Positions 35,694-47,171 of a stretch of DNA of 64,000 nucleotides are shown piece by piece. Location of the stretch: positions 29,687,342 to 29,751,341 of the forward strand of contig NC_035172.2 of the NCBI RefSeq assembly GCF_001659605.2, read 5' to 3'. A program made the position numbers and the translations under genes. Source of the DNA: Manihot esculenta (taxonomy: Eukaryota; Streptophyta; Magnoliopsida; Malpighiales; Euphorbiaceae). The notes beneath the pieces were generated by a model that was given only the letters and a program-made list of their open reading frames with translations, did not search any database and was not told the DNA's origin. Numbering within the stretch: position 1 is the first letter of the stretch; every line of letters begins with the position of its first letter.

Positions 35694-37964
35694 TGTAATA
35701 CCCGGCTAGACTCCGGTATCGGAATTCCTACCCTTCGGTGGAATCTCGGGTGTCGGAGATTTCTAGAAGGATAAAACCATGTTTTTATAAAATGTTTTAA
35801 TGCATTTTATGTTTTTAAGCAAGAAAGAAAATGAGTTTTTGCATGAAAATAGCATTGGAGGAAAACTCGGGTTCGGCCGCCGAACCTCAAGTTCGGCCGC
35901 CGAACATGCATGCGCCTCGGGAGTGCTTTAGGCCCCCGAAGGCATAAGTAAGGGAAGTCCAGGTTCGGCCTCATGGCATGCATGCGGAGGCACGTTAGGC
36001 CCCCGAAAGTGGCCTGGCCAGCCACCTATAAAGGGGTCTCCATGTCCGAACGGGTGAGCTTTTCTCCCCATTTTTGGCCAAGGTGAGTCTCCGCCGCCCT
36101 CATGCCGATCTTGAGTTCTTCCTTCAAATCTCCCATGATTTTTATGAGTTTTCACTTTTGTTTTGAAGATTTTTAAGCAAATAGCAAATTTTGGAGCTTG
36201 GAGGTTCAAGGAACTCGATCTCTCCCATCTCCGAGCTAGGATTGTTTTTCCTCTCGATCTTCAAGAGGTAAGAGCCGATCTTGAGCTCATTACATGTTTT
36301 AAACAAGTTTCAAGTTGATTCTTGGGGTAGAAATGCATGCTTAGGGTAGTTGAGCTTTGTTAGGTTTTGTGTTGTGTTTATGTTTAATGTAGGTTGCTGA
36401 GTTGCTTTTGATGTGTTGTAGTTGGGGTTTAGGATAGTTTGGAGCCCCTAGGAGCTTATGTATGTGATTATGCATGTTTTGGTTGAGTTGTATGCATGAT
36501 TGAAGGTTTTGGGAGGCAAATGTGCATAAGAGCCGAGTTTCTGCCACTTTGGGAGAAACTTAGGTTCGGCAGCCGAATGGACTTTCGGCCGCCGAACCTG
36601 CCTGTGGAGGCAAGCTTTCGGCTGCCAAAGCCTGCCCCCGAAAGTGGACTTTCGTCTCTGGAGGGGACTTTCGGCCGTCGAAGGTGCCGCCGAACATGCG
36701 TGAGTTTCGCCTCTGGAGAGAACCTTCGGCCGCCGAAAGTGCCGCCGAAGGTGCATGACTTTCGGCTCTGGAGGGACTTTCGGCCGCCGAAAGTGCCCTG
36801 TTCAGCCCTCCTTTGCTTGAATTCTTTGGTTGTTTTGAGGTGTTTTAGGGGGTTTTTGGAGGATATTTTTAGAGTCATGTTCTAGTATGTTTGGTCCCTT
36901 ATTTGAGTCCACCTGTGTAGGTTCGGATCCAAGGAACCGAGGACCCCAGCAGTGAGTCAGCTGCTTCAGTTCATTGTCAGAGTTAGCCTGAGGTGAGTAG
37001 AATAAACCTTATGTTTTAAATTAATGCAAGTTTTAGCATAAATCATGCATCACGAATGCCATGTGATATAATAGGTTGTTGCATTAGAATCCACGAATAT
37101 GTTGCACTGCATTCCTTGTTGTGGATGTGGGTGAAATGCTGTATGATCCAATTAGTCCCTGAGGAAAGACCAGGACCCCATTCTACGACTTGGCACGGTA
37201 TGAAAGACCAGGACCCCATTCTACGGCCTGGCACGGTATGGAACGTGAAGAGCAGGTGCCCAGATGACGCCCTGGGGCAATGGTAAGTAATGTTATGATA
37301 TGACAGGAAGACCAGGACCCCATTCTACGGCCTGGCACGGATATAATGCTGGGACTATTTGGTGACAGGTTCACCCTTGATGTGATTTGTCTGTGATATG
37401 ATGCACTACATGATGGCATATGTTTTAAATGTTTTAGTATTCTGCTCACTGGGCTCTAGTAGCTCACCCTTTTCCCTATATCCCCCAGGTTTGCAGGTAC
37501 GGGCTAGATCAGGGAATCAAGAAGAGTAAAGTTATGTGATTTGTAATAGTTAGATGTGGACATGATAAATTGTAAAATGATGTAAGGTTATGATCAGTTA
37601 TGTTATGTAATATTGATATTGAGGATTAGAATTGTGCTTGACCATAGTATATTTGGATAATCCCATGTATATACATGATCTATGTTTTATGATGTTTATG
37701 TTCAACCAAGCTTGATGTTTGATGAGATACCCCATTGGAGCATGTGATGAGGCTCCAGTGTGTAGTTTATGTTTATGTTTATGTGCATGCACAGGTTGAG
37801 CTTGGTAAAAGAAAAGAAAAAGTTCTCATGTTTATGGATATGTATGATCATGTATGGGATTTGACAGGTACTCAGGATGTATGTTTGGCTTGCTACGGGT
37901 CCCGGCGACCTTAAGTCGATCTGGATCCTAGCGCCGGTAGCGGTCCGGTTTCCGGGTCGGTACA
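35694..37964 (+). repeat. 3' LTR of Tekay element 25706-37964
   Basis: 2271 bp and closely similar to 25706-27992 throughout. It lacks one palindrome-containing stretch near 35965 that is present in the 5' copy. Confidence 0.92.
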
Positions 37965-37969
37965 AAGGA

Positions 37970-38473
37970 GGTGGTGCAATTCCCTAGATTAGGGTTTGCT
38001 GGATTCTGGTAATAAAAGGGTGGAGATGAAAACATGGGATAAGGTGGATATGGTGGGTAATAGGGAGGATAGGGCATGTGTGAGGGGTACGGGTGGTAGC
38101 TAGAGAAATCCGATGGGCCTTCCATCGGATACTCGGGTCCCTGTGGGTAGGGTTGGTACTGAGGTGGTTAAGCAAAACTCGAGGCCTGAGCGCCTCCTTC
38201 AGATTCTCCCATACCCTCTCCTGAAAAACTCACACCCAGACTTCCGTCTCTTCTTTGATCATCCTCCACTGTTTCCCTAATATCCGCAGACATCCTTCCC
38301 GGATCCGTTCTTCTTCTATTTATATCAAAAGGCCTTCTAGGGTCCCTTGACGTTTCACCTCTATTAGTCCTACTTGATCGTGCTCTTGACGGAGCAGTAG
38401 GTGGAAGGGCATCCATACCCTCATTTTCAGGTGGAACTCCAGTCAATCGTGCAGATCGACGTGAGCCTCGCAT
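37970..38473 (-). pseudogene. gag N-terminus, minus-strand tandem unit 1
   Basis: Starts with [12 protein letters not shown] at 38473 and continues into the proline/tyrosine-rich region, with a TAA at 38168-38170 where relatives have CAG. It is cut by element 25706-37964 within a run of proline codons and resumes at 25705. Confidence 0.85.
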
Positions 38474-38716
38474 CATGTCTTCTGAAAAACAACGTATATC
38501 ACATAAACATTAGCATCATATGGTTCATGTGAACACACATGAACCCACATCATATACATAACATAACAAGAATGCACATGCATATAGTCATGGCATCACA
38601 CATCATCATACATATATCAAGACATACGTCCTATCCTAGTGGACATGATTTTTTTCTAATGTGCTTGCCCTTCTATAAAATCTATGAGCCCAACATTCTA
38701 GGTCCGACCATATGAA

Positions 38717-38734
38717 CCTAGGGCTCTGATACCA
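38717..38734 (-). other. Primer-binding site, minus strand
   Basis: The reverse complement reads TGGTATCAGAGCCCTAGG, three bases from the LTR-a end at 38738. Confidence 0.88.
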
Positions 38735-38737
38735 CTC

Positions 38738-38823
38738 TGTAAGGACCCAGAAATCGGACCGCCACCGGCGCTAGGGTTCAGATCGACTTAAGGTCGCCGG
38801 CGCCCGTAGCAAGCCTACTATAC
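38738..38823 (-). repeat. LTR-a, 3'-terminal piece
   Basis: Reverse complement of an LTR end (plus strand starts TGTAAGGACCC). It is cut at 38823 by the insertion 38824-47171 and continues at 47172 with an overlap of ATAC; the uninterrupted version is in LTR-c at about 20270-20290. Confidence 0.82.
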
Positions 38824-39575
38824 TGTAATACCCGGCTAGACTCTGGTATCGGAACTCCTACCGTCCGGTGGAATCTCGGATGTCGGAGACCTCTAGAAGG
38901 GTAAAACCATGTTTTCATAAAATGTTTTAATGTATTTGATGCTTTTAAGTAAAAAAGGCGCCTTTTTATGTAACAGCCCGGCCCTTTCACCGGCACTATT
39001 ACCGTTCACGGCCCAGGGCTATCCCTCGCCTGGCCTCGAGCCACCTCGGGCTTTCCACTGGCGTCGTGAATAGCTTTTAACATCCATTCACCCTCACGGG
39101 TTCCTGGCAGGATTTGTCCCCTTGGGTTCTCGTATCGCATCCTTCCCTAAGTGGATTTGGCGCAGACTATTTCCTTAAAGTGGAAGGTCAAGGGTTCGAG
39201 TAGTGGGGGAGGCGACCTAATTTCCAAAGGGAAATTTGGGCCAAATCCACTTGGGGAAGGATGCGATGCGAGAACCCAAGGGGACAAATCCTGCCAGGAA
39301 CCCATGAGGGTGAATGGATGTTAAAAGCTGTTCACGCCACCAGTGGAAAGCCCGAGGTGGCACGAGGCCAGGCGAGGGATAGCCCTGGGCCGTGAACGGT
39401 AACAGTGCCGGTGAAAGGGCCGGGCTGTTACATAAAAAGGCGCCTTTTTTACTTAAAAGCATCAAATACATTAAAACATTTTATGAAAACATGGTTTTAC
39501 CCTTCTAGAGGTCTCCGACATCCAAGATTCCACCGGACGGTAGGAATTCCGATACCAGAGTCTAGCCGGGTATTA
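38824..39575. repeat. 752-bp near-perfect palindrome at the left inversion junction
   Basis: Arms 38824-39160 and 39241-39575 are reverse complements with only a few mismatches, separated by 80 bp. The outer about 130 bp of each arm is the start of the Tekay LTR; the inner part is the fold-back repeat. An AAAAGGCGCCTTTTT motif marks the change between the two in both arms. Confidence 0.9.
38969..39432. mobile_element. Fold-back repeat, 464 bp, TGTAACAGCCC...GGGCTGTTACA
   Basis: Terminal inverted repeats of about 190 bp flank an 80-bp spacer. There is no coding capacity. It resembles no other sequence in the window. The spacer includes GGGTTCGAGTAG, similar to a tRNA-type B box, but no convincing A box, so a SINE origin is only a possibility. 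The class (fold-back DNA element or inverted LTR duplication) is undetermined. Confidence 0.55.
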
Positions 39576-39614
39576 CATTCTCGCCCCCTTAAGAACATTC
39601 GTCCCCGAATGTTC
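39576..39614 (-). other. Polypurine tract and conserved hairpin
   Basis: The minus strand reads the hairpin GAACATTCG/CGAATGTTC (39614-39593) and then the purine tract (about 39588-39576) adjoining the inverted LTR start. Confidence 0.8.
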
Positions 39615-39685
39615 CTCAACTAGCACATAGCATGGCATACACATATCATACATACAAGGCACATATAACTCACAAAGAACTAACC

Positions 39686-42600
39686 TCAGAAAAGATAAGA
39701 ATATTGTTGGAGCATGGACTCTCGTGTCTCCCAAGTGCATTCTTTCATATTGTGGTGGTTCCAAAGGACTTTCACCATCGGGATTTCCTTGTTTCTCAGC
39801 TTCCTGATCTGGGTGTCTAGGATCCGTACTGGCTGCTCAACATAGGTGAGATCTTCTTGGATCTCCACATCAGGCTCACTAAGAACTTTGCCCGGATCTA
39901 ACACAAACTTTCTCAACATGGAAACATGGAAAATCGGATGGATTCTTTCCATTGAAGCAGGTAAATCCAGCTTGTACGACACATTCCCAATCTTTTGTAA
40001 GACTTCAAAGGGTCCGATGTATCGTGGGGCTAGTTTACCTTTCTTCCCAAAGCGAACCACTCCTTTCATTGGAGACACCTTGAGCAATACCAGATCCCCC
40101 TCCTGAAACTCTACTTGCCTTCTGCGGATGTCTGCATAACTCTTCTGTCTGCTTGCAGCAGTCTTGATCCTTTCTCTGATTATGGGTACTACCCTACTGG
40201 TAATCTCTACTAGCTCAGGCCTTGCCAAGGCCTTCTCTCCAACTTCCTCCCAGCAAACAGGTGACCTGCACTTCCTTCCGTACAAAGCTTCATATGGAGC
40301 CATCCCGATGCTAGCATGATGGCTGTTATTGTAGGCAAACTCCACCAAAGGTAGATGTTGCCTCCAAGAATCGCCAAAGTCCAGCACACACATTCTGAGC
40401 ATATCCTCGATAGTCTGGATGGTCCTTTCTGACTATCCATCAGTCTGGGGGTGGAAGGCAGTACTGAAATTGAACCTGGTACCCATGGCATTCTGCAGAC
40501 TTCGCCAAAACCTGGAGGTGAACTGGGGCCCTCTATCGGACACTATCGAAACAGGAACCCCATACAGCCTGACGATCTCATCAACATACACCTGTGCCAA
40601 CTTGTCCACAGAATAGCCACTCCTGACAGGGATGAAGTGAGCAGATTTGGTGAGTCTGTCCACAATCACCCATATGGAGTCCAATCTGTTGGACGTCGCC
40701 GGTAACCCCACTACGAAGTCCATAGCTATATTCTCCCATTTCCACTCTGGAATAGGTAGCGGATTAAGCATTCCAGCCGGCTTCTGATGTTCCAGCTTCA
40801 CCCTCTGACACACTTCGCAGGCTGACACAAACTGTGCCACTTCTTTCTTCATCGCTGGCCACCAATAAACTTTCTTCAGATCTTGATACATTTTGGTGGC
40901 TCCGGGGTGAACGCTGTATCTTGCATTATGAGCCTCTCTCATAATGTCTCCTTTTAGCCCTATGTCATCTGGTACACACAATCGACTCCCATAGCGGAGG
41001 ATTCCCTTGTTGTCAAATCTGAACTCACTATCTTTGCCTGACTGAACAGTCTTGGCAATCTTCACTAACTCTGGGTCCTCATGCTGTTTCTGAGCCACTT
41101 GCTCCAGAAACACAGGTGTCACTCTCATCTGGGCCACTAAAGCACCTGTACCAGACAACTCCAACTGTAGACCTTCATCAATGAGCTTGTAAAACTCCTT
41201 CACCACTGGTCTCCTCTCTGCCGTGATGTGGGATAGACTGCCTAGTGACTTCCGGCTTAGGGCGTCTGCCACGACATTCGCCTTACCTGGATGATACTGA
41301 ATCTTGCAATCATAGAGCAGCTCTACCCACCTTCTCTGTCTCAAATTCAAATCTCTTTGACTCAGGATGTACTGCAGGCTCTTATGATCTGTAAAGATCT
41401 CACATTTTACCCCATAGAGGTAGTGCCTCCACATCTTGAGTGCAAAGATTACTGCTGCCATCTCTAGGTCATGCGTGGGGTAATTCAACTCGTGCTTCTT
41501 CAGCTGTCTAGAAGCATAAGCAATTACCCTTTCATTCTGCATTAGTACACAACCCAGTCCCACACGGGACGCATCGCAAAAGACTATAAAGTCTTCATCA
41601 CTAGATGGCAGAGCTAACACTGGTGCTGAAGTCAACCTCTTCTTAAGCTCTTCAAAACTCTCTTCGCACTAGTCGGTCCACACAAACTTTTGATTCTTCC
41701 TGGTTAACCTGGTCAGAGGAGCTGCAATTTTTGAGAAGTCCTGGACGAACCTCCTGTAATAACCTGCCAAACCCAAGAAACTCCTGATCTCTGTCACTGT
41801 AGTGGGTCTAGGCCAGTTAGCCACAGCTTCTACCTTCTTGGGGTCCACCTCTATCCCATTCTCTGACACTACATGCCCCAAGAACGAAATGCTCCTCAGC
41901 CAGAACTCACACTTGGAGAACTTGGCATACAAACCATGTTCCCTCAAGGTCTGTAGAACCAACCTCAGATGATGGGCATGCTCCTCTGCATTCCTAGAAT
42001 ACACTAAGATATCATCTATGAAGACAATAACAAAGTGATCCAGGTATTGGCTAAACACTCTGTTCATGAGATCCATGAATGCTGCAGGGGCGTTGGTTAA
42101 CCTGAACGGCATTACAAGGAACTCAAAATGCCCATATCTGGTCCTGAAAGCTGTCTTTGGCACATCTTCTTCTCTGATCCTCAGCTGATGATACCCAGAT
42201 CTCAGATCTATTTTGGAGAAACAACCCGCTCCTGCTAGCTGGTCGAATAGATCGTCGATCCTTGGCAATGGGTATTTATTCTTGGTAGTGACTTTGTTCA
42301 ACTGCCTGTAGTCGATACAAAGCCTAAGGGATCCATCCTTCTTTCTCACAAACAAAACTGGTGCACCCCAAGGTGAGGTGTTCGGTCGGATGAAGCCCTT
42401 TTCTACCAGCTCTTACAACTGTTCCTTCAATTCTTTCAACTCAGCTGGAGCCATCCTGTAGGGAGGAATAGAGATCGGTCGGGTTCCAGGCATCAATTCT
42501 ATCTCAAACTCTATCTCCCTAGCAGGTGGTAAACCTGGCAGCTCGTCTGGGAAGACGTCTAGAAACTCTCTAACCACTAGCACCGAGGCAGGCTCTCTAA

Positions 42601-44665
42601 CCTGATTGCTAAGCTCTCTCACATGAGCCAAATACCCCTGACATCCCTTCCTAAGCAACCTACAAGCCTGAAGAGCTGATATCAGACCTTTAGGTGTACC
42701 CCTCCTGTCTCCCCTGAAGACAACCTCTGATCCATCCTGACCTCTGAACCTGACTACCTTGTCCCTGCAGTCCAAGGTAGCACCATGGGTAGATAACCAG
42801 TCCATCCCTAGAATGACGTCAAAATCTGTCAAGTCTAGAACCACAAGGTAGGCGGACAGGCATCTTCCCTCGACAAAGACTGGAATGCACTGGCAGACTG
42901 ACTCTGCCACTGATGGATCAAACTTGGGTCCACTGACCCAGAGAGGACACTCTAACTCAAAGATCATCAACCCCAACCTCTGGACGGCTCTCGGAGTAAT
43001 AAAAGAATGAGATGCACCAGGGTCCATCAAGGCATACACATCTGAACAACCAATGACTAAGTTACCTGCCACCACGGTGTTAGATGCATCTGCCTCCTGC
43101 TGAGTCATCATGAAGATCCGTGTTGGAGCTGATGGACCTTCACCTCTGAAACCCGCTGAAGAAGAGGCTGCTCCTCTCCCTCTACCTCGGCCACTGGCCT
43201 GAGTCGTGGCTGGAGCTGCTGGCTGAGCCACACTGCCAGAAGCTGTCTGCTGAGACTGTGCTCCAAAACCTGGCCTAGGACACTCCCGAGCCATGTGTCC
43301 CTCTTGCCCGCATCTGAAGCAGGCTGCTGTCCCAGCCCGGCAAACTCCCCTGTGTGGCCTACTACACTTTGCACAAACTGCATTATCCACACCAGAGCTT
43401 GAGCCACTCCCTAGTCCCAGACTGGACTTGACCTTGTTCCAAAACTTGTTCTTCTTCGACTTCTTGATGGTACTGCTCCACCTCTTGCTGCCTGAAGCTG
43501 CTGCACTAAAAGAAGAAGAGCCTGGGGTCTTAGAACCAGAAGGCTGTGCCACTGACTGCTTAACTGTCCCCTGAACGATGGCACTGGCCTCCATTTTCTG
43601 GGCCATATCCACTATGGCATGGAAGCTCTCCCTATCTGCTGACTGGATCAAGGAGGAATATCTGGAGTGGAGTTTCATGATATACCTCCTTGACCTTTTC
43701 TGGTCCGAGTCAAGATTTTGCCCTGCAAATGGCAACAGCTCCAAGAATCTGTCTGTGAACTCCTCTACACTCATCTCATCAGTCTGCCTCAACTGCTCAA
43801 ACTCTATCATCTTCAGCTCCCTTGAACTATCTGGGAAAGCCCATCCTGCAAACTCGTTTGCAAACTCTTCCCAAGACATGCTGTCCACTCTCGGGTTCAC
43901 ATAATTCTTGAACCACTCTCGTGCCTTCTTGCACTTAAGCGTGAACCCAGCCATCTGAATGGCTCTACTGTCATCAGCCCCAATCTCATCTGTGATCACT
44001 TTAACCCTTTCAAGATAGACAAACGGGTCATCCCCTTTTTCATACTAAGGAGCACCCAGTTTCATGTAGTCGGTCATCTTGACCTTGCTCCCACTGGCTG
44101 AGCTAGGTCTAGAAGGTTGAGTAACCGGGGCTGCTGGTTCTGTAGGTGGTGGAGGTGGTGTAACATTTTCTGAGGTAGGGTTTGCTGGATTTGGATAGTA
44201 AGGTGGGGGTGGATACATTGGGTATTGTGAATATGGTGGGTAGTAGGGTGGGTATGGCATCTGTGTTGGATAAGGGGTGAAGCTAGGGTAATCCGATGTA
44301 CCTCCCATCGAATACCCGGGATTTTGTGAGAAGTGTGGGTAGTGGGGTGGCTGAACAAATCCCGAGGCCTGAGTGCCTCCTTGGGACTCTCCCATTCCCT
44401 CTTCTGACATGCTAACTCCTAGACTGCCATCCCTCCTCTGCTCTACATCCATATCATCCCCCATGTCTTCTGACATTCCTCCCTGAACTGTTCCCCTCAC
44501 TGATCTGCTCCTACCCAGATCCAGAGACCTTCTAGGGTCTCTTACTGCTCTTTCTCTGTTAGACCTACTAGACATTGCCCTAGGCAATGTAGGAGGACGG
44601 GCGCTCATGCCCTCATCCTCAGGTGGCACTCCAGTCAATCGTGCAGATCGACGAGTTCCCCTCAT
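39686..44665 (-). pseudogene. gag-pol of the inverted Tekay element (four stops, otherwise near-intact)
   Basis: Starts [12 protein letters not shown] at 44665 and keeps the normal domain order: proline-rich gag, capsid, CCHC knuckles (about 43380-43290), DPGAS protease (about 43025), RT with FIDD (about 42355-42010), RNase H, integrase His/Cys finger and D,D,E, then the chromodomain-like tail. Only four breaks are evident, all in-frame stops: TAG 44047-44045, TAA 42415-42413, TAG 41671-41669 and TAG 40435-40433. Each lies where relatives have a Gln codon. No frameshift is evident. It still reads as one frame although the segment is reversed relative to its flanking LTR ends. Confidence 0.9.
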
Positions 44666-44904
44666 CCTGTTTTCTGAAAGGCAGCACATAACAAGCAAAC
44701 ATTAGCATCATATGGTTCATGTGGGCACACATGAACCCTCATCACATACATCACATATCATTAATGCACATGCATTAATCATGGCATTTCACATCATCAT
44801 GCAAGACAGGACTCCACATCCTATCCTAGTGGACATGATCTTCCTATTGTGCTTGACCTTCTATAACATCTATGAGCCCGACACTCTAGGTCCGACCATA
44901 TGAA

Positions 44905-44922
44905 CCTAGGGCTCTGATACCA
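44905..44922 (-). other. Primer-binding site, minus strand
   Basis: The reverse complement reads TGGTATCAGAGCCCTAGG, three bases from the inverted LTR end at 44926. Confidence 0.88.
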
Positions 44923-44925
44923 TTC

Positions 44926-45682
44926 TGTAACGACTCGAAAATCGGACCGCTACCGGCGCTAGGATCCGGGTTGACTTAAGGCCGCCGGGACCCGTAGCAA
45001 GCCTAACATGCATCCTGTGAACCTGATTAATCCCATACATGATCAACAACATACATAAAAATTAAAACTTTTCTTTCATTCATTCTCTCATACACCAACT
45101 CAACCTGTGCATGCACTGAACATAAACATAATCATAAACATTGGTCCCTCTGTGGGACCTCATCAATGCCCCCAATGGGTGGCATAACATGTGTTGAGTT
45201 GGTTTACATAAACATTACAAAACATCTAAGATCATGTATTAAAAGGGATACCATACACATAGGGTCAAGCACAATCTCTAATTCTCAATGTCATTACATT
45301 ACATAACTATACATCATTATACAATTTGTCATGTCCACATTCTAGCTATTACATACACAAGACTTCATTACTCTTGCTGACCTCCTGGTTTACCCTATAC
45401 CTGCAAGCCTGGGGTTTAAGGGAGAGGGGTGAGCTACAAGAGCCCAGTGAGCAGAATGATAAAACATTTAAAATATATGATAACATGAAATGCATCACAT
45501 CACAGCTAATCACATCAAGGATGAATTTGTCACCAATAGTCCTCTACATGGTCCAATTATGCCAGGGGTGTAGAATGGGCCTCACTGGTCTTTCTCTTAC
45601 ATAATCATAACATAGCATAACATAACATTCCAACTGTGCCAGGGCCGTAGAATGGGCCTCACTGGTCTTTCTCTTACATGGT
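44926..45682 (-). repeat. Inverted LTR end at the right inversion junction
   Basis: The last about 757 bp of a Tekay LTR on the minus strand. It is reverse-complementary to 46413-47171 with high identity, including the shared hairpin-repeat units. It changes abruptly to plus-oriented LTR at about 45683, with a few bases of microhomology around TAGG. Confidence 0.87.
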
Positions 45683-47171
45683 GCTAGGAGGCGTATATGC
45701 ATGGAAGAGCTAAGTTTCTGCCACTAAGGGAGAAACCAGGTTCGGCAGCCGAAGGAACTTTCGGCCGCCGAACATGCTTGTGGAAGCAGCCTTCGGCTGC
45801 CGAAGCTTGCCCCCGAAAGGAGACTTTCGTCTCTGTCTGGGAGTTTCGGCCACCGAAAGTGCCGCCGAACATGCATGAGTTTTGCCTCTGTCTGGGAGTT
45901 TCGACCGCCGAAGGTGCCGCCGAACCTGCCTGACTTTCGGCTCTGGAGGGACTTTCGGCCGCCGAACCTGCCGCCGAAAGTGCCCTGTCTAGCCCTCTTT
46001 TGCATAATTTTCTATGATTATTTCATGATGTTCTAGGGGGTTTTTGGGGGATGTTTTTAGAGTTATGTTCTAGTTGTTTGGTCCCTCATTTGAGTCCACC
46101 TGTGTAGGTTCGGACTCGAGGAACCGAGGACCCCAGCTGTGAGTTCAGCTGCTTCTGAGTCAGTAGAGCTTCAGCCAGAGGTGAGTGGAATGACTCTTAT
46201 GCTTTTAAATAAATAAACTAGTTTTAGCATGATTCACGCATCATGAATGCCATGAGATATAATAGGGTGCTTGCATTAGAACTCACGAATATGTTGCATT
46301 GCATAATATGTTGATGATGCGGATGAATGTTGAATGATCCTTTAGTCCTCATATGTTATGTTATGATGATGATACGGTACGGAAGACCAGTGAGGCCCAT
46401 TCTACGCCCCTAGCACCATGTAAGAGAAAGACCAGTGAGGCCCATTCTACGCCCCTGGCATAGTTGGAATGTTATGTTATGCTATGTTATGATTATGTAA
46501 GAGAAAGACCAGTGAGGCCCATTCTACGCCCCTGGCACAATTGGACCATGTAGAGGACTATTGGTGACAAATTCATCCTTGATGTGATTAGCTGTGATGT
46601 GATGCATTTCATGTTATCATATATTTTAAATGTTTTATCATTCTGCTCACTGGGCTCTTGTAGCTCACCCCTCTCCCTTAAACCCTAGGCTTGCAGGTAC
46701 AGGGTAGACCAGGAGGTCAGCAAGAGTAATGAAGTCTTGTGTATGTAATAGCTAGAATGTGGACATGACAAATTGTATAATGATGTATAGTTATGTAATG
46801 TAATGACATTGAGGATTAGAGATTGTGCTTGACCCTATGTGTATGGTATCCCTTTTAATACATGATCTTAGATGTTTTGTAATGTTTATGTAAACCAACT
46901 CAACACATGTTATGCCACCCATTGGGGGCATTGATGAGGTCTCACAGAGGGGCCAATGTTTATGATTATGTTTATGTTCAGTGCATGCACAGGTTGAGTT
47001 GGTGTATGAGAGAATGAATGAAAGAAAAGTTTTAATTTTTATGTATGTTGTTGATCATGTATGGGATTAATCAGGTTCACAGGATGCATGTTAGGCTTGC
47101 TACGGGTCCCGGCGGCCTTAAGTCGACCCGGATCCTAGCGCTGGTAGCGGTCCAATTTTCGGGTCGTTACA
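45683..47171 (+). repeat. Plus-oriented LTR, 3' two-thirds, at the right inversion junction
   Basis: Begins inside the LTR leader at the palindrome cluster (45740-45985), runs through hairpin repeats (about 46385-46545) and ends at CGTTACA. The first third of the LTR is missing here. Small ORFs over the palindrome cluster are not genes. Confidence 0.87.

Larger units (their letters stand above)
25706..37964 (+). mobile_element. Full-length Tekay-type element with a nested solo LTR
   Basis: 5' LTR 25706-27992, primer site 27996-28013, gag-pol 28265-35585 split by solo LTR 29005-31325, polypurine tract 35681-35693, 3' LTR 35694-37964 (ends GGTACA, one change from the usual GTTACA). TSD is GAGGA at 25701-25705 and AAGGA at 37965-37969, one mismatch; removing the element restores the proline codons of the interrupted minus-strand gag, confirming the ends. 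Confidence 0.93.
38824..47171 (+). mobile_element. Tekay element with inverted interior, between plus-oriented LTR ends
   Basis: The outer ends are those of a plus-strand element: TGTAATACCCGG at 38824 and CGGGTCGTTACA ending at 47171, with target overlap ATAC (38820-38823 and 47172-47175). The interior lies on the minus strand: LTR start 39575-39434, polypurine tract, pol, gag, primer site 44922-44905, LTR end 44926-45682. Thus the left junction holds two inverted LTR starts around a fold-back repeat and the right junction two inverted LTR ends. Re-inverting about 39200-45682 would restore a normal LTR-internal-LTR order. I infer an inversion within one element; two head-to-head insertions are the alternative. 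Confidence 0.7.

Noticed and set aside
38969..39432. SINE or tRNA-derived element in the fold-back centre
   Set aside because: Only a B-box-like GGGTTCGAGTAG is visible; no proper A box, poly-A tail or TSD of SINE type.
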